A stretch of 64,000 bases of DNA from an uncultured OCS116 cluster bacterium (GTDB lineage: Bacteria; Pseudomonadota; Alphaproteobacteria; Rhizobiales; TMED25), in NCBI GenBank assembly GCA_902613795.1, contig CACMIP010000005.1:1-64000 (forward strand). Reading direction: 5' to 3'. The position numbers were made by a program, and so were the translations under genes. This document shows, piece after piece, positions 18,371-25,829 of this stretch. The notes beneath the pieces are model-generated. The model was not told where the DNA came from. It ran no database searches and saw only the letters and a list, made by a program, of their open reading frames with translations. Numbering within the stretch: position 1 is the stretch's first letter; every line of letters starts with the position of its first letter.

Positions 18371-19576
18371 ATGATGGTAGATGTATTTTTATGCGATGGA
18401 GTTCGAACACCAATTGGTAGATACGCCGGAGCTCTCTCTTCCGTGAGAGCCGACGATCTTGCTGCAACTGTTTTAAGTGGCTTAATTAAAAAAAACCCAA
18501 ATATCGATCCACTTGAAATAGATGAAGTAATATTTGGATGTGCAAATCAGGCTGGCGAAGATAATAGGAATGTTGCTAGAATGGCAACTCTACTGTCGGG
18601 CTTACCCATCTCAGTTCCTGCCACTACAATTAACAGACTTTGTGGTTCAGGCCTAGACGCTGTGATTACTGCGTGCAGAGCCGTAACTACTGGGGAAATG
18701 AAATTAGTTATTGCGGGTGGTGTTGAGAATATGTCACGGGCGCCTTTTGTGATGCCAAAATCTGAGAGTGCATTTTCACGTTCCAATAAAGTTGAGGATA
18801 CTACAATTGGTTGGCGCTTTATAAATAAGAAGATGTTCTCAATTTATGGAACAGACTCTATGCCCGAAACGGCTGAAAATGTCGCGGAGCACTATAACAT
18901 AAATCGTGAAGACCAAGATCTATTTGCTTTTAATAGTCAAAAAAAGTATCAAGAGGCCAAGAAAAATGGTCGATTTAAATTGGAAATTATACCAGTTGAA
19001 GTGCCTCAAAAAAGGGGAGATCCACTAATTTTTGAGGAAGATGAGCATCCAAGAGAGGCGGATTTAGATAAGATGTCTAAATTACCAACACCATTTAAAG
19101 AGAATGGAACAGTGACCGCAGGAAATGCATCAGGTGTCAATGACGGAGCGGGATGCTTACTTATTGCCTCTGAGGATATGGTGAAGAAATATTCATTGCG
19201 ACCATTGGCAAGATATTGTGGGGGAGCGACTGCAGGAGTTGAACCAAAATACATGGGAATTGGACCAGTATTTTCAACCCAAAAGATACTAAAGTCACTC
19301 AATATCGAAATGGAGCAGATTGGTCTTATTGAATTAAATGAGGCTTTTGCATCTCAATCTTTGGCATGTATGAGAGGTTTAGGAGTTGCGGATGATAGTG
19401 AGATAGTAAATCCAAATGGTGGGGCAATAGCATTGGGGCATCCACTTGGGATGTCGGGTGCAAGACTTGCCCTAACTTCGTCTATTGAGATACATTCAAA
19501 AAAAATAGACTATGGTTTATGCACAATGTGCGTGGGCGTGGGACAAGGTATATCAATGATAATCGCAAGGGTGTGA
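18371..19576 (+). CDS. Acetyl-CoA acyltransferase (PcaF/FadA-type thiolase)
   Basis: 401 residues of the degradative thiolase family, which cleaves or condenses 3-oxoacyl-CoA. The catalytic cysteine is C91 in NRLCGSGLDAV, and the C-terminal motifs GGAIALGHPLGMSGAR (His) and CVGVGQG (Cys) are intact. The 3-oxoadipyl-CoA thiolase branch (PcaF) is the closest by eye, but no other ring-cleavage genes are near, so the substrate is open. Its TGA abuts the stop of the convergent Gfo/Idh gene with no gap. Confidence 0.92.
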   Translation: MMVDVFLCDGVRTPIGRYAGALSSVRADDLAATVLSGLIKKNPNIDPLEIDEVIFGCANQAGEDNRNVARMATLLSGLPISVPATTINRLCGSGLDAVITACRAVTTGEMKLVIAGGVENMSRAPFVMPKSESAFSRSNKVEDTTIGWRFINKKMFSIYGTDSMPETAENVAEHYNINREDQDLFAFNSQKKYQEAKKNGRFKLEIIPVEVPQKRGDPLIFEEDEHPREADLDKMSKLPTPFKENGTVTAGNASGVNDGAGCLLIASEDMVKKYSLRPLARYCGGATAGVEPKYMGIGPVFSTQKILKSLNIEMEQIGLIELNEAFASQSLACMRGLGVADDSEIVNPNGGAIALGHPLGMSGARLALTSSIEIHSKKIDYGLCTMCVGVGQGISMIIARV

Positions 19577-20701
19577 TTATTTATTCTCGAAATTTAATCG
19601 GTCCATAATTTCTTCTTCGGATAAATTGAGGTCAACTTCTTTCATCGTCTTTGCAGATAGATCCATCGCTAAGGTTAACATTAAATTTTGATGCGCTACT
19701 TCTGCTTGTGTGTGAGGGGTATTATGTTCCATACAAATTCTCTGAAGCCAAGAATAAGTCTCATCTTTTAGAGGCCCCCAGAGCTCATTATTGTATATGT
19801 CTCCGGGAGGAAAACTCGTTAGAAAGTCAACATGTCTATCAATTTCATCCTCTCTCCCCTTAGGTCTATAAATTTTTCCTTGATCAAAATCACTGACGAT
19901 GATTACATCTCTATGGGTATCCTCTATATCTAGAATGCCATGCGTACCAACGAAACCCATTTGTAATCCATAGCTTGCACCAGGCCAAATTTTTGGCAAA
20001 GACCAGCATATATTCATACTGAATATTTTATCATTAAAGGTAAATAATCCAAAGGTTGCATCCTTTGTGCCTATCTCACCAAGTATTTTGTCAGATGATC
20101 GTGCAAATACTGATTGTGGTTGATCATCAATAAGCCACAATGACATATCTAAACTATGTGTTCCAGATACGACCATGGGCGTGAGATATTTTCTATCCTG
20201 CGTTAATCTTAGCTCATTCATAGGCCCCATTTTATTCATAAATGTTCTCGTAACAGCGCATGTTATATGGCCAATTTGGTTACTTTCTATTTTCTCTTTA
20301 GCTGAGATAAATCTGCGGCGAAACCTTTGAGTATAGCCCACACAAACATCAATATTTTTTTCGATTATCTTGTCAATAAGGAATCTGGATTGTTTAGCGT
20401 CAAGAGTGAGGGGTTTTTCAATGAATATTTTTTTATTATTTTCGATTGCTATTAACGCCGGTTCAAAATGACTCCAAGTTGAAGTTGCTACAATTACACA
20501 ATCAACCTCTTCACGATTAATTAGTTCTTCGTAATTAGTCGTGAGATAATCTGCATTAATATCTTTTTTAAGTTCTTTTCCGACTTCTTCATTAATATCG
20601 CATAATCCAATCCAAGATATGCCAGGGAACTCTGAGGCAATCTTTCCCCTCATCCTCCCTACGCGCCCACATCCGATTATAGCTAAACCAATATTTCTCA
20701 T
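19577..20701 (-). CDS. Gfo/Idh/MocA family oxidoreductase (inositol/sugar dehydrogenase-like)
   Basis: A 374-residue NAD(P)-dependent oxidoreductase starting MRNIGLAIIGCGRVGRMRG (Rossmann fold), with the EKP motif (KIFIEKPLTLDAKQS). The substrate domain contains VVSGTHSLDMSLWLIDDQP. A longer in-frame start (20806) would read back through a strong terminator and the end of the binding-protein gene, so ATG 20701 is used. The terminator U-run ends only 6 bases before this ATG, leaving no good ribosome binding site. Expression therefore depends on read-through or an unusual start. The substrate is unknown. Confidence 0.85.
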   Translation of the reverse strand: MRNIGLAIIGCGRVGRMRGKIASEFPGISWIGLCDINEEVGKELKKDINADYLTTNYEELINREEVDCVIVATSTWSHFEPALIAIENNKKIFIEKPLTLDAKQSRFLIDKIIEKNIDVCVGYTQRFRRRFISAKEKIESNQIGHITCAVTRTFMNKMGPMNELRLTQDRKYLTPMVVSGTHSLDMSLWLIDDQPQSVFARSSDKILGEIGTKDATFGLFTFNDKIFSMNICWSLPKIWPGASYGLQMGFVGTHGILDIEDTHRDVIIVSDFDQGKIYRPKGREDEIDRHVDFLTSFPPGDIYNNELWGPLKDETYSWLQRICMEHNTPHTQAEVAHQNLMLTLAMDLSAKTMKEVDLNLSEEEIMDRLNFENK

Positions 20702-20707
20702 TTTTTC

Positions 20708-20740
20708 AAAAAAAAACCCGAAAGAGCGAACTCTTTCGGG
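20708..20740 (-). terminator. Strong intrinsic terminator after the binding-protein gene
   Basis: On the minus strand a perfect 10-bp stem (20731-20740 with 20717-20726, CCCGAAAGAG type) with a 4-nt loop is followed by nine consecutive U at 20716-20708. It begins about 25 bp after the stop of the substrate-binding protein. This is the clearest intrinsic terminator in the window. It lies immediately upstream of the Gfo/Idh start codon. Confidence 0.92.
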
Positions 20741-20765
20741 CTTTATTAGACAAGTTAAGTTTGAA

Positions 20766-21830
20766 TTATGGAACCATTTTGTCTGGGTTAGCAGCAGCCC
20801 ATGCATCCATTAATTCTACAACTTCATATGTGTCCCAGTCACTCGCACGATCGATAAATCTGTGATCTACGAATGTTGCTGGATCAATGAAACCATCGAT
20901 TTCACCGAGGCCAATGTATGGACCTTGGATTTGAGCCCAAATCCAGTTACGAGGCTCACCATATTTGTTTGTACGACGTAGTTGATAAATGTAAACTGAA
21001 CCGTTGATTAGGTTTGAACCAGTTTGCATGTTTTCAAATACTTCAGGTGTAGCAACAGCGCATACACTTATAACAAATTTAGTATCTAGAACACCCATGT
21101 GTTGTGCCATAGCCCAACCACGTAGGAATCCTGCAGTAGCTTCGTCTAGCTCATCCATACGTGAATCCCACATTGCGAATGAGTTACCAGGGTTAGCTGA
21201 CACAGCCATTGGTGTAATGTTTCTAATTGCAACACCACCAGCTTGGATGTTAGCACGGTCAGATGAACCGCCTGCAAAACCGTCAATTCTTCCTGATGTT
21301 AGAGCGTCAACCATAACTGGGCCAGCGTCACCAACAACAACTGTTTCGATTGAGTCACCTGGAAGACCAACTGAGTCAAGAGCGATTAGAGTTGTGATTT
21401 CATCACGGTCAGATGCAAGACCAATAACTGATCCTGGAAGATCGTTAAGACCTTTAATTGGGCTGTCAGCTGGAACAACAATACCTTCAGATGCGAAGTT
21501 ATATGCTTCGTATACAACTGAACCAGGTTGTCCTGCGTTAGCCATTTGTAGTACTTGTGCAGAGTCAAGCATCACATATTCAGCATCACCTGTATCTAGG
21601 AATGCAACGTATGGGATAGTTGTTTCTGAGTTAAGTAGGTTAACTTCAACGCCATTAGTTTCATAAGCACCTGTTAGACGACCAACGTGCTGCGCATAAA
21701 TTGAGCAAGAACCGTTGTTAGCTGTAATAACATTTAAGTCTGTTAGTGCAGAAGCTGGAGTTGTAGAAACCATTGATAGTGCTATACCACCGAAAGCAGC
21801 GCCTAGCACAAATTTAGTAGTGGATTTCAT
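20766..21830 (-). CDS. ABC transporter substrate-binding protein (NitT/TauT, SsuA-like)
   Basis: A 354-residue periplasmic binding protein with a signal peptide (about 1-28, ending ASA). After it come LNVITANNGSCSIYAQHVG, IPYVAFLDTGDAEYVMLDSA, and a hinge region GLNDLPGSVIGLASDRDE, consistent with the nitrate/sulfonate/taurine family; the ligand is not identifiable. No permease or ATPase gene is adjacent. The gene is visibly G+C richer than its surroundings, uses a small preferred-codon set, has a strong AAGGGAGGA ribosome site and its own terminator. These point to high expression. Confidence 0.88.
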   Translation of the reverse strand: MKSTTKFVLGAAFGGIALSMVSTTPASALTDLNVITANNGSCSIYAQHVGRLTGAYETNGVEVNLLNSETTIPYVAFLDTGDAEYVMLDSAQVLQMANAGQPGSVVYEAYNFASEGIVVPADSPIKGLNDLPGSVIGLASDRDEITTLIALDSVGLPGDSIETVVVGDAGPVMVDALTSGRIDGFAGGSSDRANIQAGGVAIRNITPMAVSANPGNSFAMWDSRMDELDEATAGFLRGWAMAQHMGVLDTKFVISVCAVATPEVFENMQTGSNLINGSVYIYQLRRTNKYGEPRNWIWAQIQGPYIGLGEIDGFIDPATFVDHRFIDRASDWDTYEVVELMDAWAAANPDKMVP

Positions 21831-21864
21831 ATCATATCCTCCCTTAAGGTTAATAATAAAACAC

Positions 21865-21897
21865 TTACACTAGTGTAAACAATTGTACCTAGTACAA
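21865..21897. promoter_or_regulatory. Two adjacent palindromes upstream of the binding-protein gene
   Basis: A perfect 14-bp palindrome TTACACTAGTGTAA (21865-21878) is followed after 4 bp by TTGTAC-CTA-GTACAA (21883-21897), a 6-3-6 inverted repeat of related sequence. The centres are about 18.5 bp apart. They lie 34-67 bp upstream of the start codon, in the expected promoter zone, with a TTGACG on the minus strand just beyond. Paired operators for a dimeric regulator are the natural reading; the regulator is not known. Confidence 0.55.
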
Positions 21898-22103
21898 ACG
21901 TCAAATAACTGTTATAGAACATCTGTAAAAATAATTCAAATTTTTTTTTAACTTTTTGTTAATTTTTTCTTTAACAAAAACTCATTCACTGTTGATAATG
22001 TTTGATTTTTTTACTATATATAACACAATTTAGACATATTTATGTTTAAAGTGATGGAAACTTTGAACATTGGCATTGTAAATACATATTTCAGGAGTGA
22101 AAA

Positions 22104-23297
22104 TTGAAGTCTGAACTACCATTATCCGATTACACAGTACTTGATCTTACCATTGCTAGGGCTGGGCCCACTGCCGCTAGGGTTCTTGCGGACTGGGGAG
22201 CAAATGTTATCCAGATCAATCCACCAAATAAACCTGGTCAGAAAGGTGGAAGCGTAACAGGTAAAAGAGATGGTTTTGACTTTCAAAATCTACAACGAAA
22301 CAAGCGATCATTATCAATAGATTTAAAAAGTGACGATGGGCATGAACTTTTTCTTAAGTTAGCAAAAAAAAGTGATGTTATACTTGAAAACTTTCGGGCT
22401 GATGTGAAGCACCGTTTGAAGATTGATTATGACGCAATTAAAAAGGTCAATAGCCAAATAGTTTATGGAAGCATTTCAGGATTTGGTCAGAATGGGCCAT
22501 ACAAAGAACGACCTGGTCTTGATCAAATCATACAAGGAATGTCAGGATTAATGTCAATCACTGGACTTCCGGGTAACGGACCCGTAAGAGTTGGCATACC
22601 AATAAATGATCTTTGTGCCGGGATGTTTCTAGCCCAAGGTGTGCTTTTAGCATTACTAAATCGTGAAAAAACAGGAAAGGGTCAGTGGGTGCATACATCA
22701 TTACTTGAAGCTGGTATTTTCATGCTCGACTTTCAGGCATCTCGATGGCTTCAAAACCAACAAATTGCGCAGCAGGCTGGGAATAATCACCCAACAGGGA
22801 TACCTCAGGGCTGTTTTCAAACTTCAGATAAGCTTATTAACCTAAGTGCTGTTGGGGATCGCCTGTTTGAGAGGTTTTGTAATGCTGTTGGAGCGGATAA
22901 CCTGTTGAGTGATAGCCGTTTTTGCGATGATGAATCCCGCCTGAAGAATAGAGATGAGTTAAACGAAATAATCTCAAAGATACTCATTGAAGAGACATCT
23001 GAATATTGGATTGCTAAATTAAACAAAGTTGGTGTTCCGTGTGGTCCTGTGAATAATATTGCCCAGATGTTTGATGATGAACAAGTGAAACACCTTGATA
23101 TGAAAAGAAAGGTAAAACATCACAGGTTAGGTGAATTAGATGTTGTAAGGCAGCCAGTTAATTTTTCTGAATATGAGCAACCGAAAGAATTGAAATATGC
23201 CGCACCCGACCTAGGTCAACACAATGAGGACATTCTCAGAGAATTTGGATTTGATGACGAATTTATTAAGGATTTGGTAGAAAAAAATGTGGTATAA
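22104..23297 (+). CDS. CaiB/BaiF family (family III) CoA-transferase
   Basis: 397 residues of the family III CoA-transferases, which move CoA between carboxylic acids. Motifs are VLDLTIARAGPTAARVLADWGA, NKRSLSIDLKS and the catalytic Asp D140 in RPGLDQIIQGMSG, then GVPCGPVNNIAQM. The start is TTG at 22104 with an AGGAG at 22093-22097; no ATG gives the conserved N-terminus. Followed after 34 bp by an enoyl-CoA hydratase, suggesting activation and hydration of a small organic acid; carnitine-like, racemase or dicarboxylate roles are possible. Confidence 0.92.
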   Translation: MKSELPLSDYTVLDLTIARAGPTAARVLADWGANVIQINPPNKPGQKGGSVTGKRDGFDFQNLQRNKRSLSIDLKSDDGHELFLKLAKKSDVILENFRADVKHRLKIDYDAIKKVNSQIVYGSISGFGQNGPYKERPGLDQIIQGMSGLMSITGLPGNGPVRVGIPINDLCAGMFLAQGVLLALLNREKTGKGQWVHTSLLEAGIFMLDFQASRWLQNQQIAQQAGNNHPTGIPQGCFQTSDKLINLSAVGDRLFERFCNAVGADNLLSDSRFCDDESRLKNRDELNEIISKILIEETSEYWIAKLNKVGVPCGPVNNIAQMFDDEQVKHLDMKRKVKHHRLGELDVVRQPVNFSEYEQPKELKYAAPDLGQHNEDILREFGFDDEFIKDLVEKNVV

Positions 23298-23331
23298 TAT
23301 TTACGTCAAGTTATTTTTAAAAAGTTAACGA

Positions 23332-24123
23332 ATGATATTAAATACAGAGAAAATCATTGCAAGAAAAGATGGCAAAATTGGATGGATGATCATCAATAAT
23401 CCAGAAAAGAGAAATGCTATATCTTTTTCTATGAGGGAGGCAATGACACAAGTATTTAATGAATATGATAAGGACCCTGAGGTCAGAGTTCTTATTTTAC
23501 GAGGCTCTGGTGGCAAAGCTTTTATATCTGGTGCAGACATCTCCGAATTTAAAGATATTAGAAGTAATTATGACGCAGAGGAAAAATATGCCAAGGCAAC
23601 AGAAATCATGACAAAAGCCATGAACGCTTTCAAGAAACCAATACTTGCTATGATAGAAGGCTATTGCGTTGGTGGTGGTGTAGCTACAGCTATTGCATGC
23701 GACATGCGGATCGCCACAAAAGACACAAAATATGGAATTCCTGCCGCAAAATTAGGTTTGGCTTACGGTTTTGATAATTTAAGGCAGTTGGTTGAACTTG
23801 TTGGCCCATCAAATGCAAAAAGAATATTATTTACAGGTGATTTGATTGATGCAGATGACGCGCACCGAATTGGGTTAGTTGATGAGTTATGTGCATTAGA
23901 TGAGCTTGAAGATAAGGTATTATCCATCGCCGATAAAATATCTGCAAACGCACCACTTACGGTTTTGGCATCAAAAGAAACAGTCAAGCATGTACTTAGG
24001 CCCGAAATAAGGGATCATGAAAAGTTAAAGGAAATGGCAAAAATCTGTTTCGATAGTGATGACTACAGAGAAGGCAGAGAAGCTTTCATGGAAAAGAGAA
24101 AACCAGAATTTAAAGGACGCTAA
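23332..24123 (+). CDS. Enoyl-CoA hydratase/isomerase family protein
   Basis: 263 residues of the crotonase family. Visible are MIINNPEKRNAISFSMREAM, the oxyanion-hole segments KAFISGADISEF and IEGYCVGGGVATAIACDMR, and AAKLGLAYGFDNLRQLVELVG. One catalytic Glu position of hydratases reads as Tyr/Gly here, so isomerase, hydrolase or decarboxylase activity cannot be excluded. It shares direction with the upstream CoA-transferase gene and lies 14 bp before the ABC gene. Confidence 0.87.
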   Translation: MILNTEKIIARKDGKIGWMIINNPEKRNAISFSMREAMTQVFNEYDKDPEVRVLILRGSGGKAFISGADISEFKDIRSNYDAEEKYAKATEIMTKAMNAFKKPILAMIEGYCVGGGVATAIACDMRIATKDTKYGIPAAKLGLAYGFDNLRQLVELVGPSNAKRILFTGDLIDADDAHRIGLVDELCALDELEDKVLSIADKISANAPLTVLASKETVKHVLRPEIRDHEKLKEMAKICFDSDDYREGREAFMEKRKPEFKGR

Positions 24124-24137
24124 AAGGCATTTGATTA

Positions 24138-25076
24138 ATGGAAAATCGCATCATTTTAGATAGTTTGTATAAAAGCTTTGGAGAGCTTCAGGCTGTGAAT
24201 AATGTTTCAATGACTGTTGAAGTTGGTGAAATATTGGGTTTCATTGGCCCAAACGGTTCTGGCAAGTCCACAACCATGAAAATGGCAACGGGTTATCTTA
24301 AGGCCGACTCAGGTACTTCTACCATTTGCGGTGTGAATATGGAAATTAATCCGAAAGAGGCAAAAAAACTCATTGGATATTTACCAGAGGGCGCGCCGGC
24401 TTACGGTGAGATGACAACAATAGGATTTTTAAATTTTATTGCAGATATTAGAGGATATTATGGTAAGAAGAGAGCGATCCAAATTGATAAAGCTGTTGAG
24501 AGGGCAAGAATAAAACACGTACTGCATCAACAAATTGATACTCTATCAAAAGGCTACAAACGGCGAGTAGGGCTGTCGCAAGCGATAATGCATGAGCCAA
24601 AAATTCTTATCCTGGATGAGCCAACAGATGGACTAGACCCCAATCAAAAGCATCATGTGCGTGAATTAATAACCGAAATATCAAAAACTACAGCAATTAT
24701 TGTATCAACTCATATTCTTGAGGAAGTGGATGCAGTATGCTCCAGTGTTTTGCTCATTAATAAGGGTAACGTAGTGTTAAATGGCTCTTCATCCGAACTC
24801 CGATCAAAGGTTGAGAGTAATAACTCAATTATGATTAAAATCGATCCAAAACATAGCGAGGATCTAAAAAGGCTTCTTTTAACAATCCCGAGCATAAGTA
24901 AGATTGATGTTTTAAATGAAACAGAGTCGAATGTTAACATAAATGTATACCCAAAAGAGAACAGGGTTATTTTAACAGATGTAGCAAAAATTATAGCTGA
25001 CCATAAGTTTCCGGTAAAAGACATATATCAAAATCACATAGCGCTAGACGAAGCTTTTCGAAAATTAACTGTGTAG
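24138..25076 (+). CDS. ABC transporter ATP-binding protein (GldA-like)
   Basis: 312 residues with a complete ABC domain: Walker A GPNGSGKST (37-45), signature LSKGYKRRVGLSQA, Walker B ILILDEPTDGLDP and the H-loop STHILEEVD. The C-terminal about 80 residues are the extension common to CcmA/GldA-type export ATPases. It is the first gene of a four-gene set with GldF-like permease, GldG-like protein and DUF4340 protein. The exported substrate is unknown. Confidence 0.92.
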   Translation: MENRIILDSLYKSFGELQAVNNVSMTVEVGEILGFIGPNGSGKSTTMKMATGYLKADSGTSTICGVNMEINPKEAKKLIGYLPEGAPAYGEMTTIGFLNFIADIRGYYGKKRAIQIDKAVERARIKHVLHQQIDTLSKGYKRRVGLSQAIMHEPKILILDEPTDGLDPNQKHHVRELITEISKTTAIIVSTHILEEVDAVCSSVLLINKGNVVLNGSSSELRSKVESNNSIMIKIDPKHSEDLKRLLLTIPSISKIDVLNETESNVNINVYPKENRVILTDVAKIIADHKFPVKDIYQNHIALDEAFRKLTV

Positions 25077-25082
25077 GAAAAA

Positions 25083-25820
25083 ATGTTAGGTAATATATAC
25101 ATAATCTTAAAAAGAGAGACGAAAGGGTATTTCTCAACCCCACTTGCTTATATATTTATATCGATCTTTTGTGGCTTAACAGCAGCCTTCACATTTTACC
25201 TTGGGGCTTTTCTTGAACGGGGTCAGGCTGATTTATTCCCCTTTTTTGAAAGTCACCCTTGGTTATTAGTACTACTCGTTCCATCTATTTCCATGAGGCT
25301 ATGGGCAGAAGAGAGGAAAACCGGATCAATTGAGTTATTGATGACTCTACCGATTACAACGTTTGAAGCTGTTATCGGAAAATATTTAGCTGCTTGGGTT
25401 ATGATCGCTATTGCACTGGCGTTAACATTTCCAATGTGGATAACAGTCAATATTCTTGGAAACCCTGATAATGGAGTTGTGATGTCCAGCTATCTCGGGA
25501 GCTGGCTATTGGCTGGGCAGTTTTTAGCAATCGGGTCCGCGCTGTCCGCTATGACTAAAAATCAAGTAATTGCTTTTGTAATTAGCACAGCCGCTTGTTT
25601 CTTATTTGTAATGAGTGGGGTTGAAGCAGTAACTGCCGCAATTGAGGGTTTAGTTCCCAATTACGTAATCTCTATATTTAGCTCAATGAGCTCCCTAGAC
25701 CACTTTTATGAGTTTGTGAAAGGGGTTATTGATCTCCGCAGTTTACTGTTCTACCTCACGTCAATAATTTTTTGGTTGTTGTTAAATATCATTATTATAA
25801 ATATTAAGAAAGCTGCATAG
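25083..25820 (+). CDS. ABC transporter permease (GldF-like, ABC-2 type)
   Basis: 245 residues with about six transmembrane helices. The N-terminal helix is preceded by LKRETKGYFSTPLAYIFISI, and SMRLWAEERKTGSIELLMTLP is the conserved cytosolic segment of GldF/ABC-2 permeases. The start lies 6 bp after the ATPase stop. With GldA- and GldG-like partners it forms an export-type complex in the inner membrane. In Bacteroidetes the homologous complex supports gliding; there is no other gliding gene here. Confidence 0.9.
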   Translation: MLGNIYIILKRETKGYFSTPLAYIFISIFCGLTAAFTFYLGAFLERGQADLFPFFESHPWLLVLLVPSISMRLWAEERKTGSIELLMTLPITTFEAVIGKYLAAWVMIAIALALTFPMWITVNILGNPDNGVVMSSYLGSWLLAGQFLAIGSALSAMTKNQVIAFVISTAACFLFVMSGVEAVTAAIEGLVPNYVISIFSSMSSLDHFYEFVKGVIDLRSLLFYLTSIIFWLLLNIIIINIKKAA

Positions 25821-25829
25821 GTTATTGTT

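Noticed and set aside
21004-21666. Open frame of 220 codons antisense to the binding-protein gene
   Set aside because: It mirrors a well-supported gene with signal peptide, ribosome site and terminator. The long antisense frame follows from that gene's codon bias, and its sequence resembles no family.
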